Shown here one piece after another: positions 47,106 through 56,938 of a DNA stretch of 64,000 nt (position 1 is the first letter of the stretch; each line of letters starts with the position of its first letter). Position numbers and translations under genes: made by a program. The DNA comes from Acidobacteriota bacterium (GTDB taxonomy: Bacteria > Actinomycetota > Acidimicrobiia > Acidimicrobiales > Microtrichaceae): assembly GCA_003577145.1 (NCBI GenBank), contig QEUP01000007.1, positions 46,216 to 110,215 on the forward strand, given 5' to 3'. Under the pieces are notes generated by a model. It saw nothing but the letters and a program-made list of their open reading frames with translations. It made no database searches and had not been told where the DNA came from.

Positions 47106-47111
47106 TATGTT
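47106..47111 (+). promoter_or_regulatory. -10 hexamer TATGTT, leaderless start
   Basis: TATGTT ends 6 nt before ATG 47118 with no Shine-Dalgarno sequence, consistent with a leaderless MoxR-type gene. The rest of the 210-bp divergent gap upstream shows no gene. Confidence 0.45.
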
Positions 47112-47117
47112 GGCTAC

Positions 47118-48521
47118 ATGGCACGACCAACGACGCTGGGGGAGCTGCGCGAGTCGGGTTGGGAGTCACTACCGGTCAAAGCCGAGATCCGCCGCAACGC
47201 CATCACCAAGGTGGCCGGCGGGGAGCCCCTCTTTCCGACCGTGCTGGGCTACGAGGACACCGTCTTCCCGCAACTCGAGAACGCCTTGCTGGCCGGTCAC
47301 GACATCATCTTCCTCGGTGAGCGGGGCCAGGCCAAGACCCGCATGATCCGCTCGCTCACCGCCCTGCTCGACGAGTGGATGCCTGTCGTGGAGGGCTCGG
47401 AGATCAACGACGACCCGTTCAACCCGGTGTCGATGTACGCACGTGAGCTCGTGGCCGCCGAAGGCGACGACGCGCCCGTCGCCTGGGTGCACCGCGACGA
47501 GCGCTTCGGTGAGAAGCTGGCCACACCCGATACCTCGATCGCCGATCTCATCGGCGAGGTCGACCCGATCAAGGTCGCCGAGGGGCGCTACCTGTCCGAC
47601 GAGGCGACCCTCCACTACGGTCTGGTGCCCCGCACGAACCGGGGCATCTTCGCCATGAACGAGCTCCCCGACCTGGCCGAGCGCATCCAGGTCGGCCTGC
47701 TCAACGTCTTGGAGGAGCGCGACATCCAGGTGCGGGGCTACAAGATCCGCCTACCCCTCGACATCATGCTGGTGGCCTCGGCCAACCCCGAGGACTACAC
47801 CAGCCGCGGACGTCTCATCACCCCGCTCAAGGACCGCTTCGGTTCCCAGATCCGCACCCACTACCCCCTCGACGTCGGCGTCGAGGTCGAGATCATGCGC
47901 CAGGAGGCCAACCGGCTCGACACGCCCGGCGTGTCGATAACCGTGCCCGACTTCATGTCCGAGATCGTGGCCACGCTGAGCCAGCTCGCCCGTGAGAGCC
48001 CGCACGTGAACCAGCGCTCGGGCGTTTCGGTGCGCCTCAGCATCTCCAACTTCGAGACCATGCAGGCCAACGCCATCCGTCGCTCGCTGCGCCACGGGGA
48101 GTCGGTGGTAGTGCCGCGCGTGTGCGACCTCGAGGCGCTCGCCGCCTCCACCTCGGGCAAGGTCGAGATCGAGAGCCTCGAGGAAGGCCGGGAGGGCGAG
48201 ATCCTCCTGCATCTCGTGAAGTCCGCGGTGCTCACCGTCTACAAGGACCGGGTACGCCAGGAGCTGATGCGTTCGATAGTCGAGGCGTTCGACAACCACG
48301 ACCCGGTGGAGATCGGCGACGACGTCGACGCCTCCCACTACGCGCGACTGCTCGAATCCATGCCCGCGTTGCGCGAGCCGGTGCTCGACCTCACCGGTGG
48401 GAGCGAATCCCCGGCGGTGGTGGCCAGCGCGGTGGAACTGGTGCTGGAGGGCCTGCATCTGTCCAAGCGCCTGAACAAGGAAGCGGTGGGCAGCCGCTCC
48501 CAGTACCGGGCGAGGATGTGA
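47118..48521 (+). CDS. MoxR/ChlI-like AAA+ ATPase
   Basis: A 467-aa AAA+ protein of the magnesium-chelatase-like/MoxR group. Walker A is GERGQAKT; the Walker B region reads GIFAMNELPDL, with Asn where Asp is usual before the catalytic Glu; the sensor-1 Asn is in LVASANPEDY. It is paired with the VWA gene 2 bp downstream, the same pair as Rv0958-Rv0959 of M. tuberculosis. Such pairs act as ATP-driven chaperones or metal-insertion machines; the target is unknown. ATG 47118 is supported by the -10 box 6 nt upstream. Confidence 0.9.
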   Translation: MARPTTLGELRESGWESLPVKAEIRRNAITKVAGGEPLFPTVLGYEDTVFPQLENALLAGHDIIFLGERGQAKTRMIRSLTALLDEWMPVVEGSEINDDPFNPVSMYARELVAAEGDDAPVAWVHRDERFGEKLATPDTSIADLIGEVDPIKVAEGRYLSDEATLHYGLVPRTNRGIFAMNELPDLAERIQVGLLNVLEERDIQVRGYKIRLPLDIMLVASANPEDYTSRGRLITPLKDRFGSQIRTHYPLDVGVEVEIMRQEANRLDTPGVSITVPDFMSEIVATLSQLARESPHVNQRSGVSVRLSISNFETMQANAIRRSLRHGESVVVPRVCDLEALAASTSGKVEIESLEEGREGEILLHLVKSAVLTVYKDRVRQELMRSIVEAFDNHDPVEIGDDVDASHYARLLESMPALREPVLDLTGGSESPAVVASAVELVLEGLHLSKRLNKEAVGSRSQYRARM

Positions 48522-48523
48522 GC

Positions 48524-50566
48524 ATGGCGAGGCCGACGCGGTTCCGGTACTCGCCCTGGGACGGCACCCAGGCCGGTTTCGAGCTCGACGCCTTCGACAT
48601 CCTCGAAGAGATCACCGACGACCTGCTCTACCACGGCGACCTCAACGCCGCGCTGCGCCGGATGATGCAGTCGGGCTTTCGCGACCAGGCCGGCGAGCAT
48701 CTCGAAGGGCTCCGCGAGATGCTCGAGAAGCTGCGCCGACGCCGCCAGGACCGCTTGGAGCAGTACGACCTCGGCGGCGTCTACGACGACATCGCCCAAG
48801 AGCTGCGCGACGTCGTCGACATGGAGCGCCGGGCACTCGACGACATGTTGGACCAGGCCCGGGCGTCGGGCGATCCGCGCCGCCAGGAGCTGACCGAGCA
48901 GACGGCGACCACCAAGCAGATGCAGCTCGACATGCTCCCGCCCGATCTCGCCGGCCAGGTGCAACAGCTCAAGGACTACGACTTCACCTCACCCGAGGCC
49001 GAGGCGAAGTTCAACGAGCTCCTCGACCAGCTCCGCAGCCAGCTCATGCAGAGCTATGTGAACCAGATGGCCGGCGCCATGTCGAGCATGTCCCCCGAGG
49101 ACATGGCGCGCATGAAGGACATGCTCGCCGAGCTCAACCGCATGCTCGAGCAGCGCGCACGGGGCGAGGAACCCGACTTCGAGAGCTTCATGGAGCGCTA
49201 CGGCGACTTCTTCCCGGAGAACCCGCAGAACCTCGACGAGCTGCTCGAGGTCATGGCCCAGCGCATGGCCGCCATGCAGCGCCTGCTCAACTCGATGACG
49301 CCCGAGCAGCGGGCGCAGCTCCAGGGCCTTTCCGAGCAGCTGCTCGAGGACATGGACCTGCGCTGGCAGGTCGACCAGCTCGGCCGGCATCTGCGCCAGG
49401 CGTTCCCCCAGATGGGCTGGGAGCAGGGCTATGACTTCTCGGGTGCCGATCCCCTCGACTTCGCCGAGGCGGCGGCGCTAATGGACGAGCTCGGCGACAT
49501 CGATCAGCTCGAGAACCTGCTGCGGGGCGCAGCCAACCCGGGAGCTCTCGCCGAGGTCGACCTCGACAAGGCCCGTGACCTGCTGGGCGACGACGCGGCC
49601 GCCAGCCTCGACCGCATGGCCGAGATCGCCCGCATGCTCGAAGACGCCGGCCTCATCGAGGTCAAAGAGGGTCGCTACGAGCTGACCCCGGCGGGCATCC
49701 GCCGTCTGGGCCAGAACGCGCTGTCGGAGCTGTTCAAGAAGCTCGACCAGGACAAGATGGGCCGCCACGAGCTCGAGCGTCACGGCGCCGGCCACGAGCG
49801 GACCTACCACACCAAACCCTACGAGTGGGGCGACCCGTTCAACCTGCACATCGAGCGCACGGTGCGCAACGCCATCTGCCGCGAGGCGGCCGAGCGCCGG
49901 GAGCGGGGCGAGGGTTCGGGCTTCGGCGGGCGGATCGGTCTGCGCCCCGACGACTTCGAGATCGAGCAGACCGAGCACATCGTGCGGTCCTCGACGGTGC
50001 TGATGCTCGACCTGTCGCTGTCGATGCCGATGCGGGACAACTTCTTGCCCGCCAAGAAGGTGGCGATGGCACTGCACTCGCTGATCTCCACCCAGTACCC
50101 GCGGGACTTCCTGGGCATCGTCGGCTTCAGCGAGGTGGCCCGCGAGCTCCGACCCGAGCAGCTACCCGAGGTGTCGTGGGACTTCGTGTACGGCACCAAC
50201 ATGCAGCACGGCTTCCTGCTCGCCCGCCACTTGCTGGCCAGACAGGCCGGCACCAGACAGATCATCATGATCACCGACGGCGAGCCGACGGCCCACATCA
50301 ACTCCTACGGCGAGCCCGAGTTCCACTACCCACCCATCAAGCCCACCGTGGACGCCACCCTCCTCGAGGTGCAGCGCTGCACCCGGGAGGGCATCCGCAT
50401 CAACACCTTCATGCTCGACGCCGACCGGGGCCTGCAGCACTTCGTCGAGAAGCTCACCGAGCTCAACCGGGGCCGGGCGTTCTTCACCACCCCCCAGAAC
50501 CTCGGCGACTACGTGCTGGTCGACTTCATCGAGCAGAAGCGCTCGCTGGTGCAGGGCCGCCGCTAG
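48524..50566 (+). CDS. VWA-domain partner of the MoxR-like ATPase
   Basis: A 680-aa protein. Residues 1-~430 are mostly helical and charged, with Met- and Gln-rich coiled-coil stretches (MLAELNRMLEQRARGEEPDF). Residues ~480-670 form a von Willebrand A domain with the MIDAS pattern DLSLSM and TDGEPT. It is cytoplasmic (no signal peptide) and lies 2 bp after the AAA+ gene, so the two proteins should form a complex. Rv0959 has the same size and layout. Confidence 0.9.
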   Translation: MARPTRFRYSPWDGTQAGFELDAFDILEEITDDLLYHGDLNAALRRMMQSGFRDQAGEHLEGLREMLEKLRRRRQDRLEQYDLGGVYDDIAQELRDVVDMERRALDDMLDQARASGDPRRQELTEQTATTKQMQLDMLPPDLAGQVQQLKDYDFTSPEAEAKFNELLDQLRSQLMQSYVNQMAGAMSSMSPEDMARMKDMLAELNRMLEQRARGEEPDFESFMERYGDFFPENPQNLDELLEVMAQRMAAMQRLLNSMTPEQRAQLQGLSEQLLEDMDLRWQVDQLGRHLRQAFPQMGWEQGYDFSGADPLDFAEAAALMDELGDIDQLENLLRGAANPGALAEVDLDKARDLLGDDAAASLDRMAEIARMLEDAGLIEVKEGRYELTPAGIRRLGQNALSELFKKLDQDKMGRHELERHGAGHERTYHTKPYEWGDPFNLHIERTVRNAICREAAERRERGEGSGFGGRIGLRPDDFEIEQTEHIVRSSTVLMLDLSLSMPMRDNFLPAKKVAMALHSLISTQYPRDFLGIVGFSEVARELRPEQLPEVSWDFVYGTNMQHGFLLARHLLARQAGTRQIIMITDGEPTAHINSYGEPEFHYPPIKPTVDATLLEVQRCTREGIRINTFMLDADRGLQHFVEKLTELNRGRAFFTTPQNLGDYVLVDFIEQKRSLVQGRR

Positions 50567-50626
50567 CTGCTCCTGTCCGGATCCGGGATGTCTCGGTCGC
50601 GCCAGGCGCGGACCAGCGGTCCCAGA

Positions 50627-51580
50627 TCAACGACGGGCGGACTCGAAAGCCGCCAACAGGGCGTCGACGGGGCTGATCGACGGCTGCCGGCCCAGCACCC
50701 GCTGCGCCCGGGACGTGTCGAGCAGGTAGTCCGCCAACGCCAGGTGGGCGTGGTCAGGCTCGAGGGGGACCCCCGGCAGGCGCGCCGCCAAGTGCAGCAG
50801 CGGCCGGGCGAGAGCCCCGGGGACCCTGATGACCCGGTTCTGGAGGCCGAGCCTCGAACGGAACTGCCTCACCACCTCGTCGAGGGTGGCCACCGGCTCG
50901 AAACCGATGTTGAGGACCTGACCAGATGCTCCCTCTGCCGTTGCGGCCAGCAGGCAGGCCGAGACCATGTCGTCGACCGAGATCATCTGCAGCCGGACGC
51001 CGCCGTCACCGATCATGACGAGTGGTCGGCCCCGGGCCGCGCTGCGGAACAGCAGGTCGAAGAGGGGCTCGCGCATCCCGGCTCCGACGATCGTCGGCGG
51101 TCGCAACGCCACCCACTCGATGCCTTCTGCCTGTGCCAGCAGCGCCTCGGCGGCCACCTTGTTGCGCCCGTACTCGCCGATCGGGGCCAGGCGCGCCGTC
51201 TCGGGGCACGGGATCTGCGCGAGAGCACCGTAGACCTCAGAGCTGGAGAGCAAGACCAGCCTCCGCACCCCGGCCCGCAATGCCTCGCCCAGCACGGTTG
51301 CGGTGCCGGTGACGTTGACGCGCCGCATCTCCGCTGCCGGGGCATGCCGCTGGGGCAACACAGCGCTCAGGTGGAACACCGTGTCGACACCGTCGAGCGC
51401 GTCGGCGATCGCCGCCCGGTCGCAGATGTCGCAACGCACGTAGTGCACGCCGGCCCGCGCCGAGGCCGGGCTGAGCTGGTCGCAGGCGACCACCTCAGAG
51501 CCTGCACCCACCAGCGCCTGGACCAGGCGGGAGCCCAGGAAGCCGCTGGCGCCGGTGACCGCGCAGCGAGCGAGGCTCAC
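50627..51580 (-). CDS. NAD-dependent epimerase/dehydrogenase (extended SDR)
   Basis: A 317-aa extended SDR: NAD loop TGASGFLGSR, Asp at the end of strand 2 (ACDQLS, NAD preference), catalytic Ser in LLSSSEVYG and Tyr-x3-Lys in GEYGRNKVAAE. It could be a sugar-nucleotide epimerase or a sugar or sugar-acid dehydrogenase. In this operon, after glycosidase, dehydratase, aldolase and LarA-like genes, oxidation of a free sugar seems the better guess, but this is inference. GTG 51580 overlaps the GH38 stop (GTGA). Last gene of the FadR operon. Confidence 0.88.
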   Translation of the reverse strand: MSLARCAVTGASGFLGSRLVQALVGAGSEVVACDQLSPASARAGVHYVRCDICDRAAIADALDGVDTVFHLSAVLPQRHAPAAEMRRVNVTGTATVLGEALRAGVRRLVLLSSSEVYGALAQIPCPETARLAPIGEYGRNKVAAEALLAQAEGIEWVALRPPTIVGAGMREPLFDLLFRSAARGRPLVMIGDGGVRLQMISVDDMVSACLLAATAEGASGQVLNIGFEPVATLDEVVRQFRSRLGLQNRVIRVPGALARPLLHLAARLPGVPLEPDHAHLALADYLLDTSRAQRVLGRQPSISPVDALLAAFESARR

Positions 51581-54570
51581 GCCAGCTCCAGGCGAACGGT
51601 GAGGATCTGGTTCGGCCGGAGCATCACCCGCAGGCCGGCGCCGTCGAGGGCGACCGGCTCGAGGCGCTCCTCCAAGGCGTTCGACCGGTGCGCCGTCGCG
51701 AAGGAGAGATCGCCGGCGCAGAAGCGCACCTCGCCACCGCTGCCGGCGTTCTCGACGAGGCGCACCACCAACGCCTTGCCGTCCCGGCTGAGGGCCAAGG
51801 CCGACACGTCTGCGGGCCCGTCGACGGCGCCGAAGCTGCCCTCGGCGCCGAGGTGCCCGGCGGCACGGGTGCCCGGCGGCACCCAGGCCGCGCTGAGCGG
51901 CAGGTTGGCCTCCCAGCCGGCGCGGTAGCGCTCCGGCGCACCCGTCGCGGGTCCGTGGGGGACGACCGAGAAGCGGCTCTGCGACCGCCCGAGCTGAACC
52001 AACGAGTAGGCGCCGCTGTCGGCCACGATCGGGAACACGCCGGCGCTGGCGGGGATCTCGCCGTCCCGGTCATCGACCAGGTTGAGATCGGGGCGGCCCC
52101 AGGTGAACACGCCCTGGTCCCGGCACGCCAGCGTCACCCCACCGAGGGGACCGCAGAAGTCGACCCAGGTCTGGAGCTGGCGCTGCGTGCGGGGAGCGGT
52201 CGGCGCGTCGCCCTCGCCGGCGGTCAGCTCGGCGAAGGGTACGTCGTGACGGGCGCTGAAGGCCTCGACGGCGAACGGGAAGGCGACCACCACGCGCACT
52301 GGGCGACGGGGCGGCTCCCACCAGTGCAGCGTGGAGACCACGTCGATCCTGGGGAGGTCGTGGTAGAGGATCACCGCCTGGCGCCGTGAGCGGCCGGTGG
52401 CGCCGAGCCGGCCGGCCAGCAGCACCGAGGACAGCACCGGGCCGGTCACGCCACCAGCGAGCGTCGCCGGGAAGGAGCGCCAGCGGCGCAGCGACCGGGC
52501 GCTGAAGCGCTTCCACACGTCTCTCCCGAACGGCCCCGGACTCCCGGCGCAAAGCGACTCCCACCACACCCGCAGGAGCCACACCGGATCGGTCTCGGGG
52601 CTGCCCACCAGCATCTGGCCGGCCTGCCAGCGCGTGGGGTCGACCAGCTCACGACCGCTGCGCTTGTCGACGATGCTGGAGATGCCGCCCGCAGCAGCAT
52701 CGAGGCGGAGCGAGAAGAACCGGTTGTCGAGCGTCGCCCCCCCGACGTCCACGACGGGCCCGGGCGAGGTCGGGTGCGCCACGGTGGGGGCCCGGCGTTC
52801 GACGCGGTAGAAGCGGTAGCCGAGGGGCGCCATCGTCCGGGCCACCAGCGCGAGCCATCGCCCCCGCCCCCCACGCCGGTCGGCTGGCGGCCGGAGCGAG
52901 TACGCGCCGGGCTCGACGTGGTCGGCGAAGGCGGCCACGTCGAGAACCTGGTAGGGGACCTCCTGGCCGGTGGCGTCGTCGACCAGCGTGATCGCCGCGC
53001 CAGCCAACTCGGCCGGCAGCGCGACGGTCACCAGATCGGTCCGTTCCCAGCCGCAGGGGTTCCACACCACGAACCGGTGCAGCCCTTCGCCACGCCCGGC
53101 GGAGGCGAGCGCCGCCATGCCCGCGGCGCTGACCTGCCGGACCCGCTCGATCCCGTCACGCGCCCAGCGGCGCTTGGCGAGGTCGGGGACCGACACCAGC
53201 GGCAGCCGCAGCGAGGTGTACGGCACGGGCAGGGCCCCGTAGAACCAGTCGTGGGCCTCGGTCCGGGCCGTCGAGTCGAACACCGCCGCGATGTCGTCGT
53301 GGGGGTAGGGGCTGATCCGGCGGGCGGCGAGTGCGGCGGCGAGACGCTGGGCGCTGAGCACCTGGCGGGAGGCTTGGCGGTCCCAGACGCCCAGCGGGCC
53401 CTGGTTGGCGACCAGGAAAGCCCACACGTCGTGGATCTCGTCGCCGTCCAGGTGAGGTACCACCTCGGGGTGGGTCGCCTCGATGTGGCCGAGGAACGAG
53501 GAGTTGGTGCCGAAGCGCAGCCGGGGCCATTCGTATTCGGCGTTCCAGGCCCGGGCGATGGCGGTGGGCTCCTCGCGCGGGGCGGCGTTGTCGCCCGCTG
53601 ACAACAGCGCGTACAGCGCGTCGTAAGGGTAGGTGGGGTCGGCCTCGAGCTCGGCCAGCCGGGCGGCGATGCGCTCCTTGGCCCTGTCCAGCGTTGCCCC
53701 GCGACCCAGCCCGAGGGTGTGCTGGGCTCCGTTGTAGCTCTCGGCGGAGGTGCGGGTGGCGAGGATGCTCGTCCCGTCGGGGGCGCTCCAGCGGAAGACC
53801 AGTGGCAGGCCCATGTCGGCGTAGTGGTCATAGCCGGTGTTGGGTGCGTAGACCCAGTAACGGATCCCGGCGTCGGCGAGCATCTGCGCGAACTGCGCGG
53901 TGGCGTTCGGGACATCGAGGGTCATCGCCGAGTCGGCGCGCACACCTCGTTCGGCTAGCCGGGCGAGCGGGCCGAGTTGGCCCTGCATCAGGTTCTCACC
54001 GCTGGCTTGAGCCTGGTGCACCCCGGTGAACTGGGCACCGACGGCGAAGCGCCCCTCTCGCAGCAGCGAGAGAAGCTCGTCGCGCCGCGTCGGCCGCAGC
54101 CGCAGGTGCTCGAAGATCGGCAGCGTCGTCTCGGACTGGTAGCGGTACTCGGGGTAGCGGCGGGCCAGGTCCAAGGCGGTGTCCAGCGCCCGGGCGTGCT
54201 CGGTGGGCGTGTACCGGGCGTTGAGGGTGGAGTAGAGGTCCACATGGGAGCTGGGCACGAGGTAGATGGTCCAGCGCCGGCCCGGGTCCCACCGCAGGGT
54301 CAGCTCCGAGCCGGCGCCCTCGGCCGCGGCGCTGAAGCGCATGTCGCCCGGGGCCCGGAGGGCGGGGACCGACACGGTGTGGGTGCTGCGGCCCGCCGGT
54401 AGCGCGGTCACCTCGGTGACGCGCTGCTCTTCGCCGGTGGCCGCGCTCAGGTGGATCCTGGCGACTGGGGCGGTGCACTCCAGCACCAGCCGCGCCTGTT
54501 GGCAGCGGGGCGCCCGGCGTGAGAAGAACGGCGTTGGCGTCGCTTCGAGCACCGACGCGGCCGGGGCCAT
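51577..54570 (-). CDS. GH38-like alpha-mannosidase family protein
   Basis: A 997-aa protein with GH38 layout and no signal peptide. The metal-binding HxD is His109/Asp111 in LVPSSHVDLYST, and Asp219 in AMTLDVPN sits where the GH38 nucleophile is found, followed by QMLADAGIRYWV. The middle and C-terminal beta domains (VVDVGGATLDNRFFSLRLDA and later) match the Glyco_hydro_38C plan. The N-terminal ~100 residues are an extra beta-type domain. Start ATG 54570 lies 7 bp after the dehydratase stop. GH38 enzymes cleave alpha-mannosides and related glycosides; the actual linkage is unknown. Confidence 0.87.
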   Translation of the reverse strand: MAPAASVLEATPTPFFSRRAPRCQQARLVLECTAPVARIHLSAATGEEQRVTEVTALPAGRSTHTVSVPALRAPGDMRFSAAAEGAGSELTLRWDPGRRWTIYLVPSSHVDLYSTLNARYTPTEHARALDTALDLARRYPEYRYQSETTLPIFEHLRLRPTRRDELLSLLREGRFAVGAQFTGVHQAQASGENLMQGQLGPLARLAERGVRADSAMTLDVPNATAQFAQMLADAGIRYWVYAPNTGYDHYADMGLPLVFRWSAPDGTSILATRTSAESYNGAQHTLGLGRGATLDRAKERIAARLAELEADPTYPYDALYALLSAGDNAAPREEPTAIARAWNAEYEWPRLRFGTNSSFLGHIEATHPEVVPHLDGDEIHDVWAFLVANQGPLGVWDRQASRQVLSAQRLAAALAARRISPYPHDDIAAVFDSTARTEAHDWFYGALPVPYTSLRLPLVSVPDLAKRRWARDGIERVRQVSAAGMAALASAGRGEGLHRFVVWNPCGWERTDLVTVALPAELAGAAITLVDDATGQEVPYQVLDVAAFADHVEPGAYSLRPPADRRGGRGRWLALVARTMAPLGYRFYRVERRAPTVAHPTSPGPVVDVGGATLDNRFFSLRLDAAAGGISSIVDKRSGRELVDPTRWQAGQMLVGSPETDPVWLLRVWWESLCAGSPGPFGRDVWKRFSARSLRRWRSFPATLAGGVTGPVLSSVLLAGRLGATGRSRRQAVILYHDLPRIDVVSTLHWWEPPRRPVRVVVAFPFAVEAFSARHDVPFAELTAGEGDAPTAPRTQRQLQTWVDFCGPLGGVTLACRDQGVFTWGRPDLNLVDDRDGEIPASAGVFPIVADSGAYSLVQLGRSQSRFSVVPHGPATGAPERYRAGWEANLPLSAAWVPPGTRAAGHLGAEGSFGAVDGPADVSALALSRDGKALVVRLVENAGSGGEVRFCAGDLSFATAHRSNALEERLEPVALDGAGLRVMLRPNQILTVRLELA

Positions 54571-54577
54571 GGCCGTC

Positions 54578-56251
54578 TCAGGCCTCGCCGAGCACCGCGC
54601 CTCGCGCCGCCGAGCCGACGAGGGTGCGGTAGCGGTGCAGGTAGCCTCGGGGGACCTCTCGGCTGCGTGGCTGCCAGTCACGGCCGCGGGCTGCGAGCTC
54701 CGCCGGGCCGACGAGCAGATCCAAGGACCGGTTCTGCACGTCGATGCGGATCAGATCGCCGTCGCGCACGTGGGCGATGGGCCCGCCGACGGCGGCTTCG
54801 GGAGAGACGTGACCTATCACCGGGCCGCCCGATGCACCGGAGAAGCGACCGTCGGTCACCAGCGCCACCCGGTGGTTGGCGGCCAGCTCCAACACGACGG
54901 TGAGCATCAACAGCTCGGGCATCCCCGGTGCTCCCCTGGGGCCCTGGTAGCGCAACACGACGACGGTGCCGTCCGCCAGCTCGCCGCCGGTCGCCGCCGC
55001 GAGGGCCTCCTCCTCGTCCTCGAACACACGGGCCGGTCCCTCGAAGGTGCGCGCCTCTGGCACGACTGCTGACTGCTTCACGACCGCCCCCTCGGGTGCC
55101 AGGCTCCCCACCAGCACCGCCGTGCCCCCCTCGGGCAGCAGCGGGTCGTCGAGCGGTCTGATGACGTTGCTGTCGCGCACCGTGCCGCGGCGGGCCAGCT
55201 CGCCGATGGTCTCGCCGCTGACGGTGAGGCAGTCGGCGTGGAGGAGCTCTTCGAGGCGCGAGAGCACGCCCGATACGCCGCCCGCCCGGAACAAGTCGAG
55301 CATCCCGTGGTTGCCGTTGGGGTAGACACCGACCAGGGTCGGCACCCGACGCGCCATGGCGTCGAACAGGCCCAGCTCCAGGTCGATGCCGAGCTCGTGG
55401 GCTATCGCCGGCAGGTGAAGGGTGGTGTTGGTCGAGCCACCGATGGCCATGTCGAGGGCGATGGCGTTCTCGAACGCCTCGCGGGTGAGGATCGCCGAGG
55501 GCCGCAGGTCTTCACGGATGAGCTCGACGACGCGCCGGCCGGCCCGGCGCGCCTGCCTCAGCTTGTCGCTGTGAACGGCCGGTGTGGCACCCGACCCCGG
55601 CAGCGCCATGCCGAGCGCCTCCATGAGGCACTGCATGGTGTTGGCCGTGCCCATGATCTCGCAGCTGCCGCAGGTGGCGCAGGTGATGGCCGAGCGCATG
55701 CCGTCGAGGTCGGGCATGGCACGGGGGTTGATCCCGAGGTCGTGCTGGGGCGTGAAGGTGACCTCGTAGATGTTGGCGCCGCCCGTCACGCACACCGTGG
55801 GCACATCGAGGCGGGCGGCGGCCATGAGCATGCCGGGGTTCACCTTGTCGCAGGTCGACAGCGTCACCATGGCGTCGAGGGAATGGCCCCGCATCATCGC
55901 CTCCACCGAGTCGGCGATGAGCTCGCGGCTGGCGAGGGTGTAACGCATGCCCTCGTTGCCGTTGCCGTAGCCGTCGCAGGGGGCGATCACCCCGAACTCG
56001 AGGGGAACGCCGCCCGCCGCCCACACGCCTTCTTTGACGGCGCGGGCCAGGCGGTCGAGGTGGGTGTGGCCGGGGGTGATCTCGGTCCAGGAGTTGACGA
56101 CCGCCACGAGCGGACGGCCGAGCAGGTCCTCGGCGTCGATCCCGAGGCCTTCGAGGATGGCGAGGCGAACGATCCCGGCCGGCATCCCGCCGACGGCCTC
56201 GAACAGGCGGCTGCTGCGCGGCTTGCTTTCGGCGCCTGCTGGCCCGGTCAT
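54578..56251 (-). CDS. IlvD/Edd-family dehydratase, likely for a sugar acid
   Basis: A 557-aa Fe-S dehydratase. Cluster and active-site stretches are present: TEITPGHTHLDRLA, TLSTCDKVNPG (Cys134) and CATCGSCEIMGTANTM. The PGHxHL form matches E. coli IlvD ([4Fe-4S] class) rather than the PCNxHL form of the [2Fe-2S] class. DGRFSGASGGPVIGHVSPEA closes the active site. It might be dihydroxy-acid dehydratase, but its place between an RraA aldolase and a glycosidase under a FadR regulator points to a sugar-acid dehydratase giving a 2-keto-3-deoxy acid. ATG overlaps the RraA stop (ATGA). Confidence 0.9.
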   Translation of the reverse strand: MTGPAGAESKPRSSRLFEAVGGMPAGIVRLAILEGLGIDAEDLLGRPLVAVVNSWTEITPGHTHLDRLARAVKEGVWAAGGVPLEFGVIAPCDGYGNGNEGMRYTLASRELIADSVEAMMRGHSLDAMVTLSTCDKVNPGMLMAAARLDVPTVCVTGGANIYEVTFTPQHDLGINPRAMPDLDGMRSAITCATCGSCEIMGTANTMQCLMEALGMALPGSGATPAVHSDKLRQARRAGRRVVELIREDLRPSAILTREAFENAIALDMAIGGSTNTTLHLPAIAHELGIDLELGLFDAMARRVPTLVGVYPNGNHGMLDLFRAGGVSGVLSRLEELLHADCLTVSGETIGELARRGTVRDSNVIRPLDDPLLPEGGTAVLVGSLAPEGAVVKQSAVVPEARTFEGPARVFEDEEEALAAATGGELADGTVVVLRYQGPRGAPGMPELLMLTVVLELAANHRVALVTDGRFSGASGGPVIGHVSPEAAVGGPIAHVRDGDLIRIDVQNRSLDLLVGPAELAARGRDWQPRSREVPRGYLHRYRTLVGSAARGAVLGEA

Positions 56252-56910
56252 GGCAGCGGGTGCTCCTTCTCGAGCTCGATGGGGTCGCGTCCGGCGTCGA
56301 GCTGTTCCATCCACCACGAGTCGAGGTGCGCGAGGTTGCCGGCGGCTTCGAGGACCGTCGCCGCGTCGGCGGCGCGCACGACCACCGCGCCGTTGGCGTC
56401 GCCCAGCACCAGGTCACCCGGCTCGACCCGCCTGCCTCCCACCGTGACCGGTACCTGGACCCCTTCGACACGGAACCGGCCTCTGATGGACGATGGCAGG
56501 TAGCCGTGGGAGAAGACCGGGAACCGCTGCGCGGCGACGCTGGTGATGTCGCGTACCGGGCCGCCGATCAGCGCCCCCGAGCAGCCGGCGGCCCGGGCGA
56601 TCTGGCTGGTGACCTGCCCCCAGCCGGCGGCGATCATCTCGTCGCTCATGTCGAGCACGACCACCGAGCCCACCGGCACATCCCGGAACACCTCGGCGTA
56701 CTCGCTCATGGCCAGCGACTCGTCGAAGCCCTCGTCGGGCGCGAGGGGAGCAAGGCGCGCCGTGAGGGCGCGGCCCGCCAGGCGCGCTCCTTGCCACGCG
56801 GGGCGGATGTCGTGGGAGAGCCAGCCCTCGGCGAGGCCGAGGCCGTCGAGGGCATCGCAAACCGCCGGGGTGGGCAGCTTCGCGTAGGCCTCCAGCAGAT
56901 CCTCGCTCAC
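56248..56910 (-). CDS. RraA-family aldolase/decarboxylase-like protein
   Basis: A 220-aa protein of the RraA/HMG-aldolase family: CDALDGLG, SGALIGGPVRDI (with the catalytic-type Arg-Asp pair), VPVTVGGRRVEPGDLVLGD. Some members cleave 4-hydroxy-2-keto acids or decarboxylate oxaloacetate; RraA itself inhibits RNase E. Next to a dehydratase and LarA-like protein, retro-aldol cleavage of a keto acid is the likelier role. GTG 56910 is chosen for the GGAGG upstream; a GTG about 16 codons earlier would overlap the LarA-like gene. Confidence 0.87.
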   Translation of the reverse strand: MSEDLLEAYAKLPTPAVCDALDGLGLAEGWLSHDIRPAWQGARLAGRALTARLAPLAPDEGFDESLAMSEYAEVFRDVPVGSVVVLDMSDEMIAAGWGQVTSQIARAAGCSGALIGGPVRDITSVAAQRFPVFSHGYLPSSIRGRFRVEGVQVPVTVGGRRVEPGDLVLGDANGAVVVRAADAATVLEAAGNLAHLDSWWMEQLDAGRDPIELEKEHPLP

Positions 56911-56938
56911 GGCCCCTCCTCCTTGCTCGTGGTCATGG

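Noticed and set aside
54578..56251. Apparent loss of the first Fe-S cysteine in the IlvD-like enzyme (PGH instead of PCN)
   Set aside because: E. coli IlvD also has PGH at this place, so this marks the [4Fe-4S] subclass, not a defect.
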